Shown here piece by piece: positions 7,595 to 13,767 of a stretch of DNA of 15,053 nucleotides. Location of the stretch: positions 1 to 15,053 of the forward strand of contig JBBDIX010000071.1 in NCBI GenBank assembly GCA_040880235.1, written 5' to 3'. The first letter of the stretch is position 1. Every line of letters starts with the position of its first letter. This DNA comes from JBBDIX01 sp040880235. Its GTDB lineage: Bacteria; Actinomycetota; Nitriliruptoria; Nitriliruptorales; Nitriliruptoraceae. The translations under genes and the position numbers were made by a program. Below the pieces are notes generated by a model. The model was not told where the DNA came from. It worked only from the letters and a program-made list of their open reading frames with translations, and did not search any database.

Positions 7595-7638
7595 TGAGCA
7601 GCAGAGTCTGTAGGCTTCGCGGCTGCACCAGCTGCTCA
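7595..7638. repeat. Inverted repeat in the DUF3048 leader
   Basis: TGAGCAGC (7595-7602) is complementary to GCTGCTCA (7631-7638). It encloses the candidate -10 element. A competing short hairpin, CTCTG (7592-7596) with CAGAG (7602-7606), overlaps the left arm and could serve as a weak terminator for pimA. The function is unknown and the repeat may be chance. Confidence 0.3.
7611..7616 (+). promoter_or_regulatory. Candidate -10 element for the DUF3048 gene
   Basis: TAGGCT fits TANNNT and includes the only TA in the 111-base spacer after pimA. It lies 57 bases before the GTG. No clear -35 box is visible. Confidence 0.4.
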
Positions 7639-7673
7639 TCCAGCGCGCTGCCCGTCCTCGTGGAGGCTCTCTC

Positions 7674-8777
7674 GTGTTTCGTCGTGCCCTGCTCGCCGTC
7701 CTGGCGGCCGCCCTCGTCCTCGCCGCCTGTTCGTCGCCTGACGACGAGGCGCCCCCGGTCGACACCCCGGAGGCCCCTGACGCGGTCGACGAGCCCGACG
7801 TCCCCGAGGAGCCCGAAGGTCCGATCGGGCCGCCGTCGCCCATCACGGGTGAACCGGTGCTCGAGGAACTGCTCGACCAGCCGCTGCTCCTCGTCAAGAT
7901 CGAGAACACCCCGCAGGCGCGACCGCAGACCGGGCTGGACCACGCGGACGTGGTCATCGAGGAGGTCGTGGAGTTCGGCATCACCCGCTTCATGGTCCTG
8001 TTCCACAGCGAACTGCCCGAGATCGCCGGTCCGATTCGTTCCGCACGGCCGGTCGACGTCGACCTCGTCTCTGCCTTCGGACGCTCGGTCTTCGCCTACT
8101 CGGGCGCGCGCGCCGAGGTGCAGGCCCTGCTGTCCCCGACCCCGGTGATCCGCATGGCCGACGATGCGGGTGACGACTCGTTCTTCCGGGCGACCGAACG
8201 TCGCGCCCCGCACAACCTGTACCTGCGTCCGGCGCAGGCGCTCGAGGTGGCGGCCATCCGCGACCCCGAGCCGGTTGTGGACATCGGGTTCGTGTTCTCC
8301 GACGAGCCGCCAGCCGGCGAGGACGTGTGCCCGGTGGGTGCCGCCGACTGCGACGACCCGGGCGCGGCGATCACCGTGAACATGTCCTCGACCTATCTCT
8401 CCGGGTGGGAGTACGATGCGACCGACGGCGTCTACCGACGCCTGCAGAACGGCCAGCCGTTCGCCACATCCGCGCCCGGTCAGGTCGGGATGGCCACCGC
8501 CGATCGTGAGGTCGGTGCCGCCAACGTCGTGCTCCTCGGGACACGCCACTACATCGGCCCGAGCGGTTACCCGGAGACCGACGCGACGACCCCGGCGGCC
8601 GGGGAACGCGCCGTGATCCTGCGCGACGGACGGCGCTACGAGGCGCGCTGGGTGAAGGCCGCGCAGAGCGACCACATCGCCCTGCAGACGGTCGACGGTC
8701 AGCCGTTCCCACTGAAGCCCGGCAAGACCTGGATCCACCTGCCCTCGACGACGAGTCTCCCTGCACCGATCGGGTGA
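7674..8777 (+). CDS. DUF3048 (YerB-like) lipoprotein of unknown function
   Basis: This 367-residue exported lipoprotein has a signal peptide, MFRRALLAVLAAALVLAACS, whose lipobox LAAC places the lipidated residue at Cys19. An acidic, proline-rich linker (about 20-56) would tether it outside the membrane. The body matches DUF3048: VKIENTPQARPQTGLDHADVV-type sequence from residue 74, then GITRFMVLF and GPIRSARPVDVDL (119-131). The C-terminal domain ends in LKPGKTWIHL. Cys219 and Cys226 could form a disulfide. No enzymatic role is established for this family that I know of. The GTG start is firm: GGAGG (7662-7666) lies 7 bases upstream. It follows pimA by 111 bases with its own candidate promoter. 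pdxS starts 57 bases after it with no promoter-like element between, so the two may share a transcript. Confidence 0.88.
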   Translation: MFRRALLAVLAAALVLAACSSPDDEAPPVDTPEAPDAVDEPDVPEEPEGPIGPPSPITGEPVLEELLDQPLLLVKIENTPQARPQTGLDHADVVIEEVVEFGITRFMVLFHSELPEIAGPIRSARPVDVDLVSAFGRSVFAYSGARAEVQALLSPTPVIRMADDAGDDSFFRATERRAPHNLYLRPAQALEVAAIRDPEPVVDIGFVFSDEPPAGEDVCPVGAADCDDPGAAITVNMSSTYLSGWEYDATDGVYRRLQNGQPFATSAPGQVGMATADREVGAANVVLLGTRHYIGPSGYPETDATTPAAGERAVILRDGRRYEARWVKAAQSDHIALQTVDGQPFPLKPGKTWIHLPSTTSLPAPIG

Positions 8778-8834
8778 TCCGACGAGCACGCGACGCGACC
8801 CCTGCGGCACCGCACTGCGAGACACGGGCGAGAC

Positions 8835-9734
8835 ATGACCGACACACCAGAGGCACGGACCGCGACCACCAGGGTCAAGCGCGGCCTGGCCGACATGCTC
8901 AAGGGCGGCGTCATCATGGACGTCGTGACCCCGGACCAGGCGCAGGTCGCCGAGGACGCGGGTGCGGTCGCGGTCATGGCGCTCGAACGCGTCCCGGCGG
9001 ACATCCGCCGGGACGGCGGCGTCGCCCGGATGAGCGACCCCGACATGGTGCAGGGGATCATCGACACCGTCTCGATCCCGGTCATGGCCAAGGCGCGCAT
9101 CGGTCACTTCGTCGAGGCGCAGGTCCTCGAGGCGCTCGGCGTCGACTACGTCGACGAGTCCGAGGTGCTGACTCCCGCCGACGAGGCGAACCACGTCGAC
9201 AAGTGGGCGTTCGACGTCCCGTTCGTCTGTGGTGCGACCAACCTCGGCGAGGCACTGCGACGCCTTGGCGAGGGTGCCGCGATGATCCGATCCAAGGGGG
9301 AGGCCGGCACGGGCAACGTCGTGGAGGCCACGCGTCACATGCGGTCGATCACGGCGGAGATCCGGCGGCTGACCACGCTCGACGCGACGGAGTTGTACGC
9401 GGCGGCCAAGAACCTGCAGGCACCGCTCGACCTGGTGCGTGAGGTTGCCCAGCTCGGCCGCCTGCCGGTGGTGCTGTTCACGGCCGGCGGGATCGCCACG
9501 CCTGCGGATGCCGCCATGATGATGCAGCTGGGTGCCGATGGCGTGTTCGTCGGTTCGGGGATCTTCAAGTCCGGCGACCCCGAACGTCGCGCGCGTGCCA
9601 TCGTCGAGGCCACGACACACTTCGAGGATCCCGACGTGATCGCCCGCGTGTCTCGGGGTCTGGGTGAACCGATGGTCGGTATCGAGATGGACGCGCTCGA
9701 GCCGGGCCAGAAGTACGCCGACCGCGGCTGGTGA
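8835..9734 (+). CDS. pdxS: Pyridoxal 5'-phosphate synthase, synthase subunit
   Basis: PdxS builds PLP (vitamin B6) from ribose 5-phosphate, glyceraldehyde 3-phosphate and ammonia supplied by PdxT. It forms a dodecamer in the cytoplasm. The 299 residues fit the family. Asp29 (GGVIMDVV) corresponds to a catalytic aspartate. The two catalytic lysines are Lys86 in PVMAKARIGH and Lys154 in IRSKGEAGTGN. The phosphate-binding GGIATPADAAMMMQLGADGVFVGSGIFKS-type region and the typical RGW C terminus are present. The ATG start is preceded by a purine stretch, GGGCGAG, 3 bases upstream. The 57-base spacer before it contains no TA at all, so the promoter is either inside or before the DUF3048 gene. The stop overlaps the pdxT GTG (GTGA). 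Confidence 0.98.
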   Translation: MTDTPEARTATTRVKRGLADMLKGGVIMDVVTPDQAQVAEDAGAVAVMALERVPADIRRDGGVARMSDPDMVQGIIDTVSIPVMAKARIGHFVEAQVLEALGVDYVDESEVLTPADEANHVDKWAFDVPFVCGATNLGEALRRLGEGAAMIRSKGEAGTGNVVEATRHMRSITAEIRRLTTLDATELYAAAKNLQAPLDLVREVAQLGRLPVVLFTAGGIATPADAAMMMQLGADGVFVGSGIFKSGDPERRARAIVEATTHFEDPDVIARVSRGLGEPMVGIEMDALEPGQKYADRGW

Positions 9735-10438
9735 CCGACGTGCGTGACCACGGACGTCCATCGTCGCGAGGTCACTGGACCCCGGGCGAAGCCCTCATGC
9801 GTTCCCGGTCGGGTCCGACCGACGAGGACGTCGCGGCCGCCACGGGGCCTCGAGTGGGTGTGCTTGCCCTGCAGGGCGACGTCCTCGAACATCTGCGGGC
9901 CCTGCGACGGTGTGGCGCCGTGACCACCGAGGTGCGCACCGTCGCCCAGCTCGATGAGGTGGACGCACTCGTCGTCCCCGGTGGCGAGTCCACGGCCATC
10001 GGGCGCCTGCTCGTGCGCTTCGGCCTGCTCGGACCCGTCCGGGAGCGCATTGATGCCGGGATGCCCGTGTTCGGGACCTGTGCCGGGATGATCCTGTTGT
10101 CCGATGAACTGGACCAGGCCGAGGACCAGGCACGCATCGGCGGTCTGGCCATCCGGACCCTGCGCAACGCCTTCGGGAGGCAGCGCGACTCGTTCGACAC
10201 CACCCTGCACGTCGAGGGGATCGACGGGGGTCCGATGGACGTGTCGTTCATCCGCGCTCCGCGTGTCCAGGCGGTGCTCCGCGAAGGGGTGGAGGTCCTG
10301 GCCGAGGTCGACAGCCATCCGGTCGTCGTTCGCCAGGGAAACCTCCTTGCCTCGGCGTTCCATCCGGAGATCACCGGGGATGATCGCCTCCACGCCTCCT
10401 TCGTGGAACTCGTGCGGTGGCACGTCGCCGCGGGCTGA
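9731..10438 (+). CDS. pdxT: Pyridoxal 5'-phosphate synthase, glutaminase subunit
   Basis: This class I glutamine amidotransferase hydrolyses glutamine and channels ammonia into PdxS. The catalytic triad is Cys117 in FGTCAGM plus His211 and Glu213 in FHPEI. The PGGEST motif (83-88) and VGVLALQGDV near the start of the domain are typical. From the GTG that overlaps the pdxS stop, the protein has 235 residues, of which the first 41 precede the conserved domain. PdxT proteins such as that of B. subtilis start almost at this point. An ATG at 9797 (residue 23) is an alternative start with a weak ribosome site. I kept 9731 because 4-base overlaps are the rule in this window. The function is certain; the start is not. 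Confidence 0.95.
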   Translation: MTDVRDHGRPSSRGHWTPGEALMRSRSGPTDEDVAAATGPRVGVLALQGDVLEHLRALRRCGAVTTEVRTVAQLDEVDALVVPGGESTAIGRLLVRFGLLGPVRERIDAGMPVFGTCAGMILLSDELDQAEDQARIGGLAIRTLRNAFGRQRDSFDTTLHVEGIDGGPMDVSFIRAPRVQAVLREGVEVLAEVDSHPVVVRQGNLLASAFHPEITGDDRLHASFVELVRWHVAAG

Positions 10439-10454
10439 TCCAGGACCATCGCGA

Positions 10455-10469
10455 GGCCCGAGGAGGGCC
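10455..10469 (+). terminator. Short GC hairpin after pdxT, possible terminator
   Basis: GGCCC (10455-10459) pairs with GGGCC (10465-10469) around a GAGGA loop, 16 bases past the pdxT stop and before the candidate yebC promoter. There is no T-tract and the stem is only 5 bp, so the call is weak. Confidence 0.3.
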
Positions 10470-10485
10470 GCGGTGCGGCGCTGGC

Positions 10486-10491
10486 TAGCAT
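10486..10491 (+). promoter_or_regulatory. Candidate -10 element for yebC
   Basis: TAGCAT fits TANNNT and holds the only TA in the 83-base spacer between pdxT and yebC. The resulting leader would be about 23 bases, including the GGAG ribosome site at 10512-10515. Confidence 0.45.
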
Positions 10492-10521
10492 CCTCGTCAG
10501 GCCGACCCCGCGGAGACACTG

Positions 10522-11277
10522 ATGTCCGGGCACAGCAAGTGGGCAAACATCAAGCACCGCAAGGCCGCGCAGGACAAGAAGCGTGGCAAGCACTTCGGCA
10601 AGCTGATCCGCGCGATCGAGTCTGCCGCGCGCGAGGCGGGCACCGCGGACCCGGAGGGCAGCGCGTCGCTGGCGCTCGCCGTCCAGAAGGCCAAGGACGC
10701 CGACGTCCCCAAGGACAACATCGAGCGCGCGTGTCGCCGCGGCGCCGGGGAACTCGACGGGGCCGCGGCCTACGAGGCTGCTCTGTACGAGGGGTATGCA
10801 CCCGGTGGCGTCGCGGTGCTGGTCGAGTGTCTCACCGACAACCGCAACCGGACGGCGTCCGACGTACGCAACGCGTTCGGCAAGTCCGGAGGGAGTCTCG
10901 CCGAGCCCGGCAGCGTGTCGTTCCTCTTCGCTCGGCGAGGCCAGGTCGTCGTGGACGCGGCGGGTCTGTCCGAGGACGACCTGCTCGTGGCCGGCGTCGA
11001 CCATGGGCTCGAGGACATCGAGTCGGATGGGGAGCGCCACGTCGCCTGGTGCGATCCGAGCGAGATCGTGGCGCTGCGTGAGGCGCTCGAGGCAGCAGGG
11101 TGCACCGTGCTGGAGTCCGGCAGCACGATGGTCCCGTCGTCGACGGTGGCCGTCTCCGACGTCGGGGTGGCGCGCCAGGTCGTCCGCCTGCTCGACGCGC
11201 TCGACGACAACGACGACGTGCAGGAGGTCCACTCCAACGTGGAGTTCGACGACGACGTCATCGCCGAACTGGACTGA
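10522..11277 (+). CDS. yebC: YebC/PmpR/TACO1-family protein
   Basis: This 251-residue cytoplasmic protein opens with the family hallmark MSGHSKWANIKHRKAAQDKKRGKHF-type basic region. NRNRTASDVRNAFGKSGG (about 110-127) and the acidic C terminus, ending in FDDDVIAELD, also fit. The family was first described as DNA-binding transcriptional regulators, including regulation near ruv genes. More recent work on YebC/TACO1 proteins links them to translation, especially of proline-rich stretches. Which role applies here is not visible. The ATG has GGAG 6 bases upstream and its own candidate promoter. yebC next to ruvC is a widely conserved arrangement in bacteria. Here a 136-base spacer with a separate promoter and SOS box divides them. 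Confidence 0.96.
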   Translation: MSGHSKWANIKHRKAAQDKKRGKHFGKLIRAIESAAREAGTADPEGSASLALAVQKAKDADVPKDNIERACRRGAGELDGAAAYEAALYEGYAPGGVAVLVECLTDNRNRTASDVRNAFGKSGGSLAEPGSVSFLFARRGQVVVDAAGLSEDDLLVAGVDHGLEDIESDGERHVAWCDPSEIVALREALEAAGCTVLESGSTMVPSSTVAVSDVGVARQVVRLLDALDDNDDVQEVHSNVEFDDDVIAELD

Positions 11278-11314
11278 CGTTCGCGGGTTCCTCGGCTCGC
11301 CCGTGGGGCCGTGC

Positions 11315-11320
11315 TACGTT
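11315..11320 (+). promoter_or_regulatory. Candidate extended -10 element for ruvCAB
   Basis: TACGTT fits TANNNT and is preceded by TGC, giving the extended form TGNTANNNT. It is the only TA in the 136-base spacer. Transcription would start at about 11326-11328, at the left edge of the SOS box, leaving a leader of about 87 bases. Confidence 0.5.
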
Positions 11321-11326
11321 TCCGGA

Positions 11327-11340
11327 CGAACGCACGTTCG
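11327..11340. promoter_or_regulatory. SOS box (LexA operator) before ruvCAB
   Basis: CGAACGCACGTTCG is a perfect inverted repeat, CGAACG-CA-CGTTCG. It matches the Gram-positive LexA operator core GAAC-N4-GTTC and agrees with 13 of 14 positions of the B. subtilis form CGAACRNRYGTTYC. It sits directly after the candidate -10 element and overlaps the predicted transcription start, where bound LexA would block the promoter. ruvC is a known LexA target in mycobacteria, which supports the reading. I found no second GAAC-N4-GTTC site by eye. Confidence 0.8.
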
Positions 11341-11413
11341 GTCTGCGTGTCCGGCACGACGAGGACTCGACACCGCGCGTCGGTCCGTGTCCGCCGATCC
11401 GAGGCGCCCAGCC

Positions 11414-12040
11414 GTGTCCACTGACCCCATCACGGTGATCGGGATCGATCCCGGCCTGACCCGTTGCGGGGTCGCGATCGTGGCCGGTCCCGTGTCCCGG
11501 CCACGGGTGGTGCATGCCGAGTGCGTGACCACGGATGCCGATCTCCCCCTGGAACAACGCCTGCTGGCCGTCCATGAACGGCTCCGTGCCGTGATCGCGG
11601 CGCACCGTCCCGCTCAGGTCGCCGTCGAACGGGTCCTGTTCTCGGCGAACACGCGCTCGGCCATGGCGACGGGTCAGGCCGCGGGCATCGCGATGCTCGC
11701 GGGTGCGCAGTCGGGCCTCGAGGTGACGTCCTACACCCCGACCGACGTCAAGCTGGCCGTCGCGGGCAACGGTGGCGCGGACAAGGCCGCCGTCGGTCGC
11801 ATGGTCGCCGCGCAGTTGGGGCTCTCGGAGGTTCCGCGCCCGGCAGACGTCGCCGATGCCATCGCGATCGCCCTGACCCATCTGGCACGCACGCGTCTGG
11901 CACGACTCGCGGCCCACACCCCAGCGGCCCTGCAGCTCGCAGAGGCCCACCGAGACGCGCGGCGTGCCGCAGGTGGAGGCTGGGAACGTGTGCTCGCAGG
12001 ACGACTGCCCGAACGTGCGCCCCGGCGGTCGGTGCCGTGA
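11414..12040 (+). CDS. ruvC: Crossover junction endodeoxyribonuclease RuvC
   Basis: RuvC is the Holliday-junction resolvase that makes paired cuts in junctions held by RuvAB. The acidic catalytic residues of the RNase H-like fold are visible: Asp12 in VIGIDPGLTRCG, Glu72 in VAVERVLF, and Asp145 and Asp148 in PADVADAIAIALTH. The protein has 208 residues, longer than the 173 of E. coli because of an Arg/Ala-rich C-terminal tail after about residue 165. I chose the GTG at 11414, which starts the protein 7 residues before the first conserved strand and has GAGG at 11401-11404. A GTG at 11387 is in frame but lacks a ribosome site. The end overlaps ruvA by 4 bases (GTGA). Expression is probably under LexA control. 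Confidence 0.96.
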   Translation: MSTDPITVIGIDPGLTRCGVAIVAGPVSRPRVVHAECVTTDADLPLEQRLLAVHERLRAVIAAHRPAQVAVERVLFSANTRSAMATGQAAGIAMLAGAQSGLEVTSYTPTDVKLAVAGNGGADKAAVGRMVAAQLGLSEVPRPADVADAIAIALTHLARTRLARLAAHTPAALQLAEAHRDARRAAGGGWERVLAGRLPERAPRRSVP

Positions 12041-12642
12041 TCGCGCAGTTGAGGGGTCGGGTCGTGCGACGTGGCGCGGACCACGTCGTCGTCGACGTGC
12101 AGGGCGTGGGGTATCTCGTGCACGTGAGCGCCGCGGAGTCGATGCCCGCGCCGGGCGACGTCGTGGAACTGCACACGTCGCTGCAGGTCCGGGAGGACTC
12201 GATGACCCTGTACGGGTTCACGGAGCCTTCTGCGCTCGCCATGTTCGACCAGCTGCTCACCTCGTCGGGCGTGGGTCCCAGGCTCGCCCTCGCCGCGCTG
12301 GGCACGCTGCGGGTCGAGGCCCTGCGCTCGGCGATCGCGACGAGTGACGTGGCCGCGCTCACGACCGTGCCGGGCATCGGGAAGAAGGTCGCCGAGCGTC
12401 TGGTCCTCGAACTGAAGGACCGGGTGGGCGCGGTGCCGGAACTCGACGGTTCAGGACCGTCGGTCGTCGGGTCGATGGACCATCGGGCAGAGGTTCGCCA
12501 GGCGCTCCTCGGACTGGGCTACTCCGAGTCGGAGGTCCGCGCTGCCCTTGCCGAGGTGACCGACGACGAGGTGGACACGGCGGGCATGCTGCGCGGTGCC
12601 CTGCGGCGGCTGGCGTCCGACACCGCACGCGCAGACCGATGA
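12037..12642 (+). CDS. ruvA: Holliday junction branch migration protein RuvA
   Basis: RuvA binds four-way DNA junctions as a tetramer and loads the RuvB motor. The 201 residues show the usual three domains. An OB-fold (about 1-63) begins MIAQLRGRVV and includes GVGYLVHVS. Two helix-hairpin-helix motifs follow (SSGVGPRLAL about 76-85, TVPGIGKKVAERL about 110-122). The C-terminal RuvB-contact domain is at about 147-195 (ALLGLGYSESEVRAAL). The length matches E. coli RuvA (203). The GTG start overlaps the ruvC stop and the stop overlaps the ruvB ATG (ATGA, 12639-12642), so all three subunits should be translated in a coupled fashion. Confidence 0.97.
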   Translation: MIAQLRGRVVRRGADHVVVDVQGVGYLVHVSAAESMPAPGDVVELHTSLQVREDSMTLYGFTEPSALAMFDQLLTSSGVGPRLALAALGTLRVEALRSAIATSDVAALTTVPGIGKKVAERLVLELKDRVGAVPELDGSGPSVVGSMDHRAEVRQALLGLGYSESEVRAALAEVTDDEVDTAGMLRGALRRLASDTARADR

Positions 12643-13757
12643 ACGTCCCCGGACCGGAGTTCGCCGTGACCGACGACCAGGAGGGGGATGCGGTGCTCGA
12701 CGTGACCCGCCTGCGGGGTGAGGACCACGTCGAGGCAAGTCTGCGCCCCGCGTCCCTCGACGAGTTCATCGGTCAGGATCGCGTACGGCGTCAGCTCGAA
12801 CTCGTCCTGCGTGGCGCCCGGCAGCGGGGCCTCAGCGCGGATCACGTGCTGCTGTCCGGTGCTCCCGGCCTCGGCAAGACGACGCTCGCGGCCATCGTCG
12901 CGTCCGAGGTCGGTGCGCAGTTCCGGGCGACGTCGGGTCCGGCGATCGAGCGCCCCGGCGATCTGGCCGCGATCCTGACCGGCCTGGAGCCGGGGGACGT
13001 CCTGTTCCTCGACGAGGTCCACCGGCTGCCGCGTACCGTGGAAGAGGTCCTGTACCCGGCGATGGAGGACTTCCAGCTCGACATCGTGGTCGGCAAGGGT
13101 CCGGGCGCGCGGTCGATTCGCCTCGACCTGCCTCGCTTCACCCTCGTCGGGGCGACGACGCGCACCGGGCTGATCTCCTCGCCACTGCGGGACCGCTTCG
13201 GGTTCTCCGCGCACCTCGAGCACTACGAGGTCGACGAACTGGTGCGGATCGTGCGCCGCTCGAGCGTGTTGCTGGACATCCGCCTGACCGACGACGGGGC
13301 GTGGGAGATCGCGTCGCGTTCGCGGGGAACCCCGAGGATCGCGAACCGCCTGCTGCGACGGGTACGGGACTACGCCGACGTCGAGGGGGACGGCAGCATC
13401 GATCTCGACGTCGCCCGCGCAGCCCTGCAGGTGTTCGACGTGGACGCACTGGGCCTGGACCGACTCGACCGACGGGTGCTCGAGGCACTCGTCGACGCAT
13501 TCGGCGGAGGACCGGTCGGCCTCACCACGCTGGCGACCGCGGTCAACGAGGAGCCCGACACCGTCGAGGACGCCGTCGAGCCGTTCCTGCTGCGCTGCGG
13601 ACTGCTCCACCGCACCCCCCGGGGTCGTGTGGCCACCACGGGCGCGTACGCTCACCTCGGACGGCCCGTGCCCACACCAGGATCCATCGTCGATCCACGG
13701 ATGCCGGGAGCCGTGTCCCTGTTCGACGGCCGGGAGGGCGACGCCGACCGGGACTGA
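12639..13757 (+). CDS. ruvB: Holliday junction branch migration ATPase RuvB
   Basis: RuvB is the hexameric AAA+ motor that drives branch migration with RuvA. The 372 residues include Walker A GAPGLGKTT (74-82), Walker B LFLDEVH (122-128), sensor 1 GATTR (171-175) and the arginine region SPLRDRFG (181-188). The sensor 2 helix RGTPRIANRLLRRVRD and a winged-helix C-terminal domain complete it. The first roughly 25 residues precede the conserved ASLDEFIGQD block and are acidic. A GTG at 12666 is a possible shorter start, but the ATG overlapping the ruvA stop fits the operon. An SD-led antiporter gene begins 10 bases after its stop, so transcription may continue. Confidence 0.98.
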   Translation: MNVPGPEFAVTDDQEGDAVLDVTRLRGEDHVEASLRPASLDEFIGQDRVRRQLELVLRGARQRGLSADHVLLSGAPGLGKTTLAAIVASEVGAQFRATSGPAIERPGDLAAILTGLEPGDVLFLDEVHRLPRTVEEVLYPAMEDFQLDIVVGKGPGARSIRLDLPRFTLVGATTRTGLISSPLRDRFGFSAHLEHYEVDELVRIVRRSSVLLDIRLTDDGAWEIASRSRGTPRIANRLLRRVRDYADVEGDGSIDLDVARAALQVFDVDALGLDRLDRRVLEALVDAFGGGPVGLTTLATAVNEEPDTVEDAVEPFLLRCGLLHRTPRGRVATTGAYAHLGRPVPTPGSIVDPRMPGAVSLFDGREGDADRD

Positions 13758-13767
13758 CGGAGGTTCG

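Noticed and set aside
7551..9761. A 736-codon open frame on the - strand
   Set aside because: It lies opposite the DUF3048 and pdxS genes, both certain by homology. Its product is Arg/Gly/His-rich with no recognisable domain. Such antisense frames are expected at this GC content.
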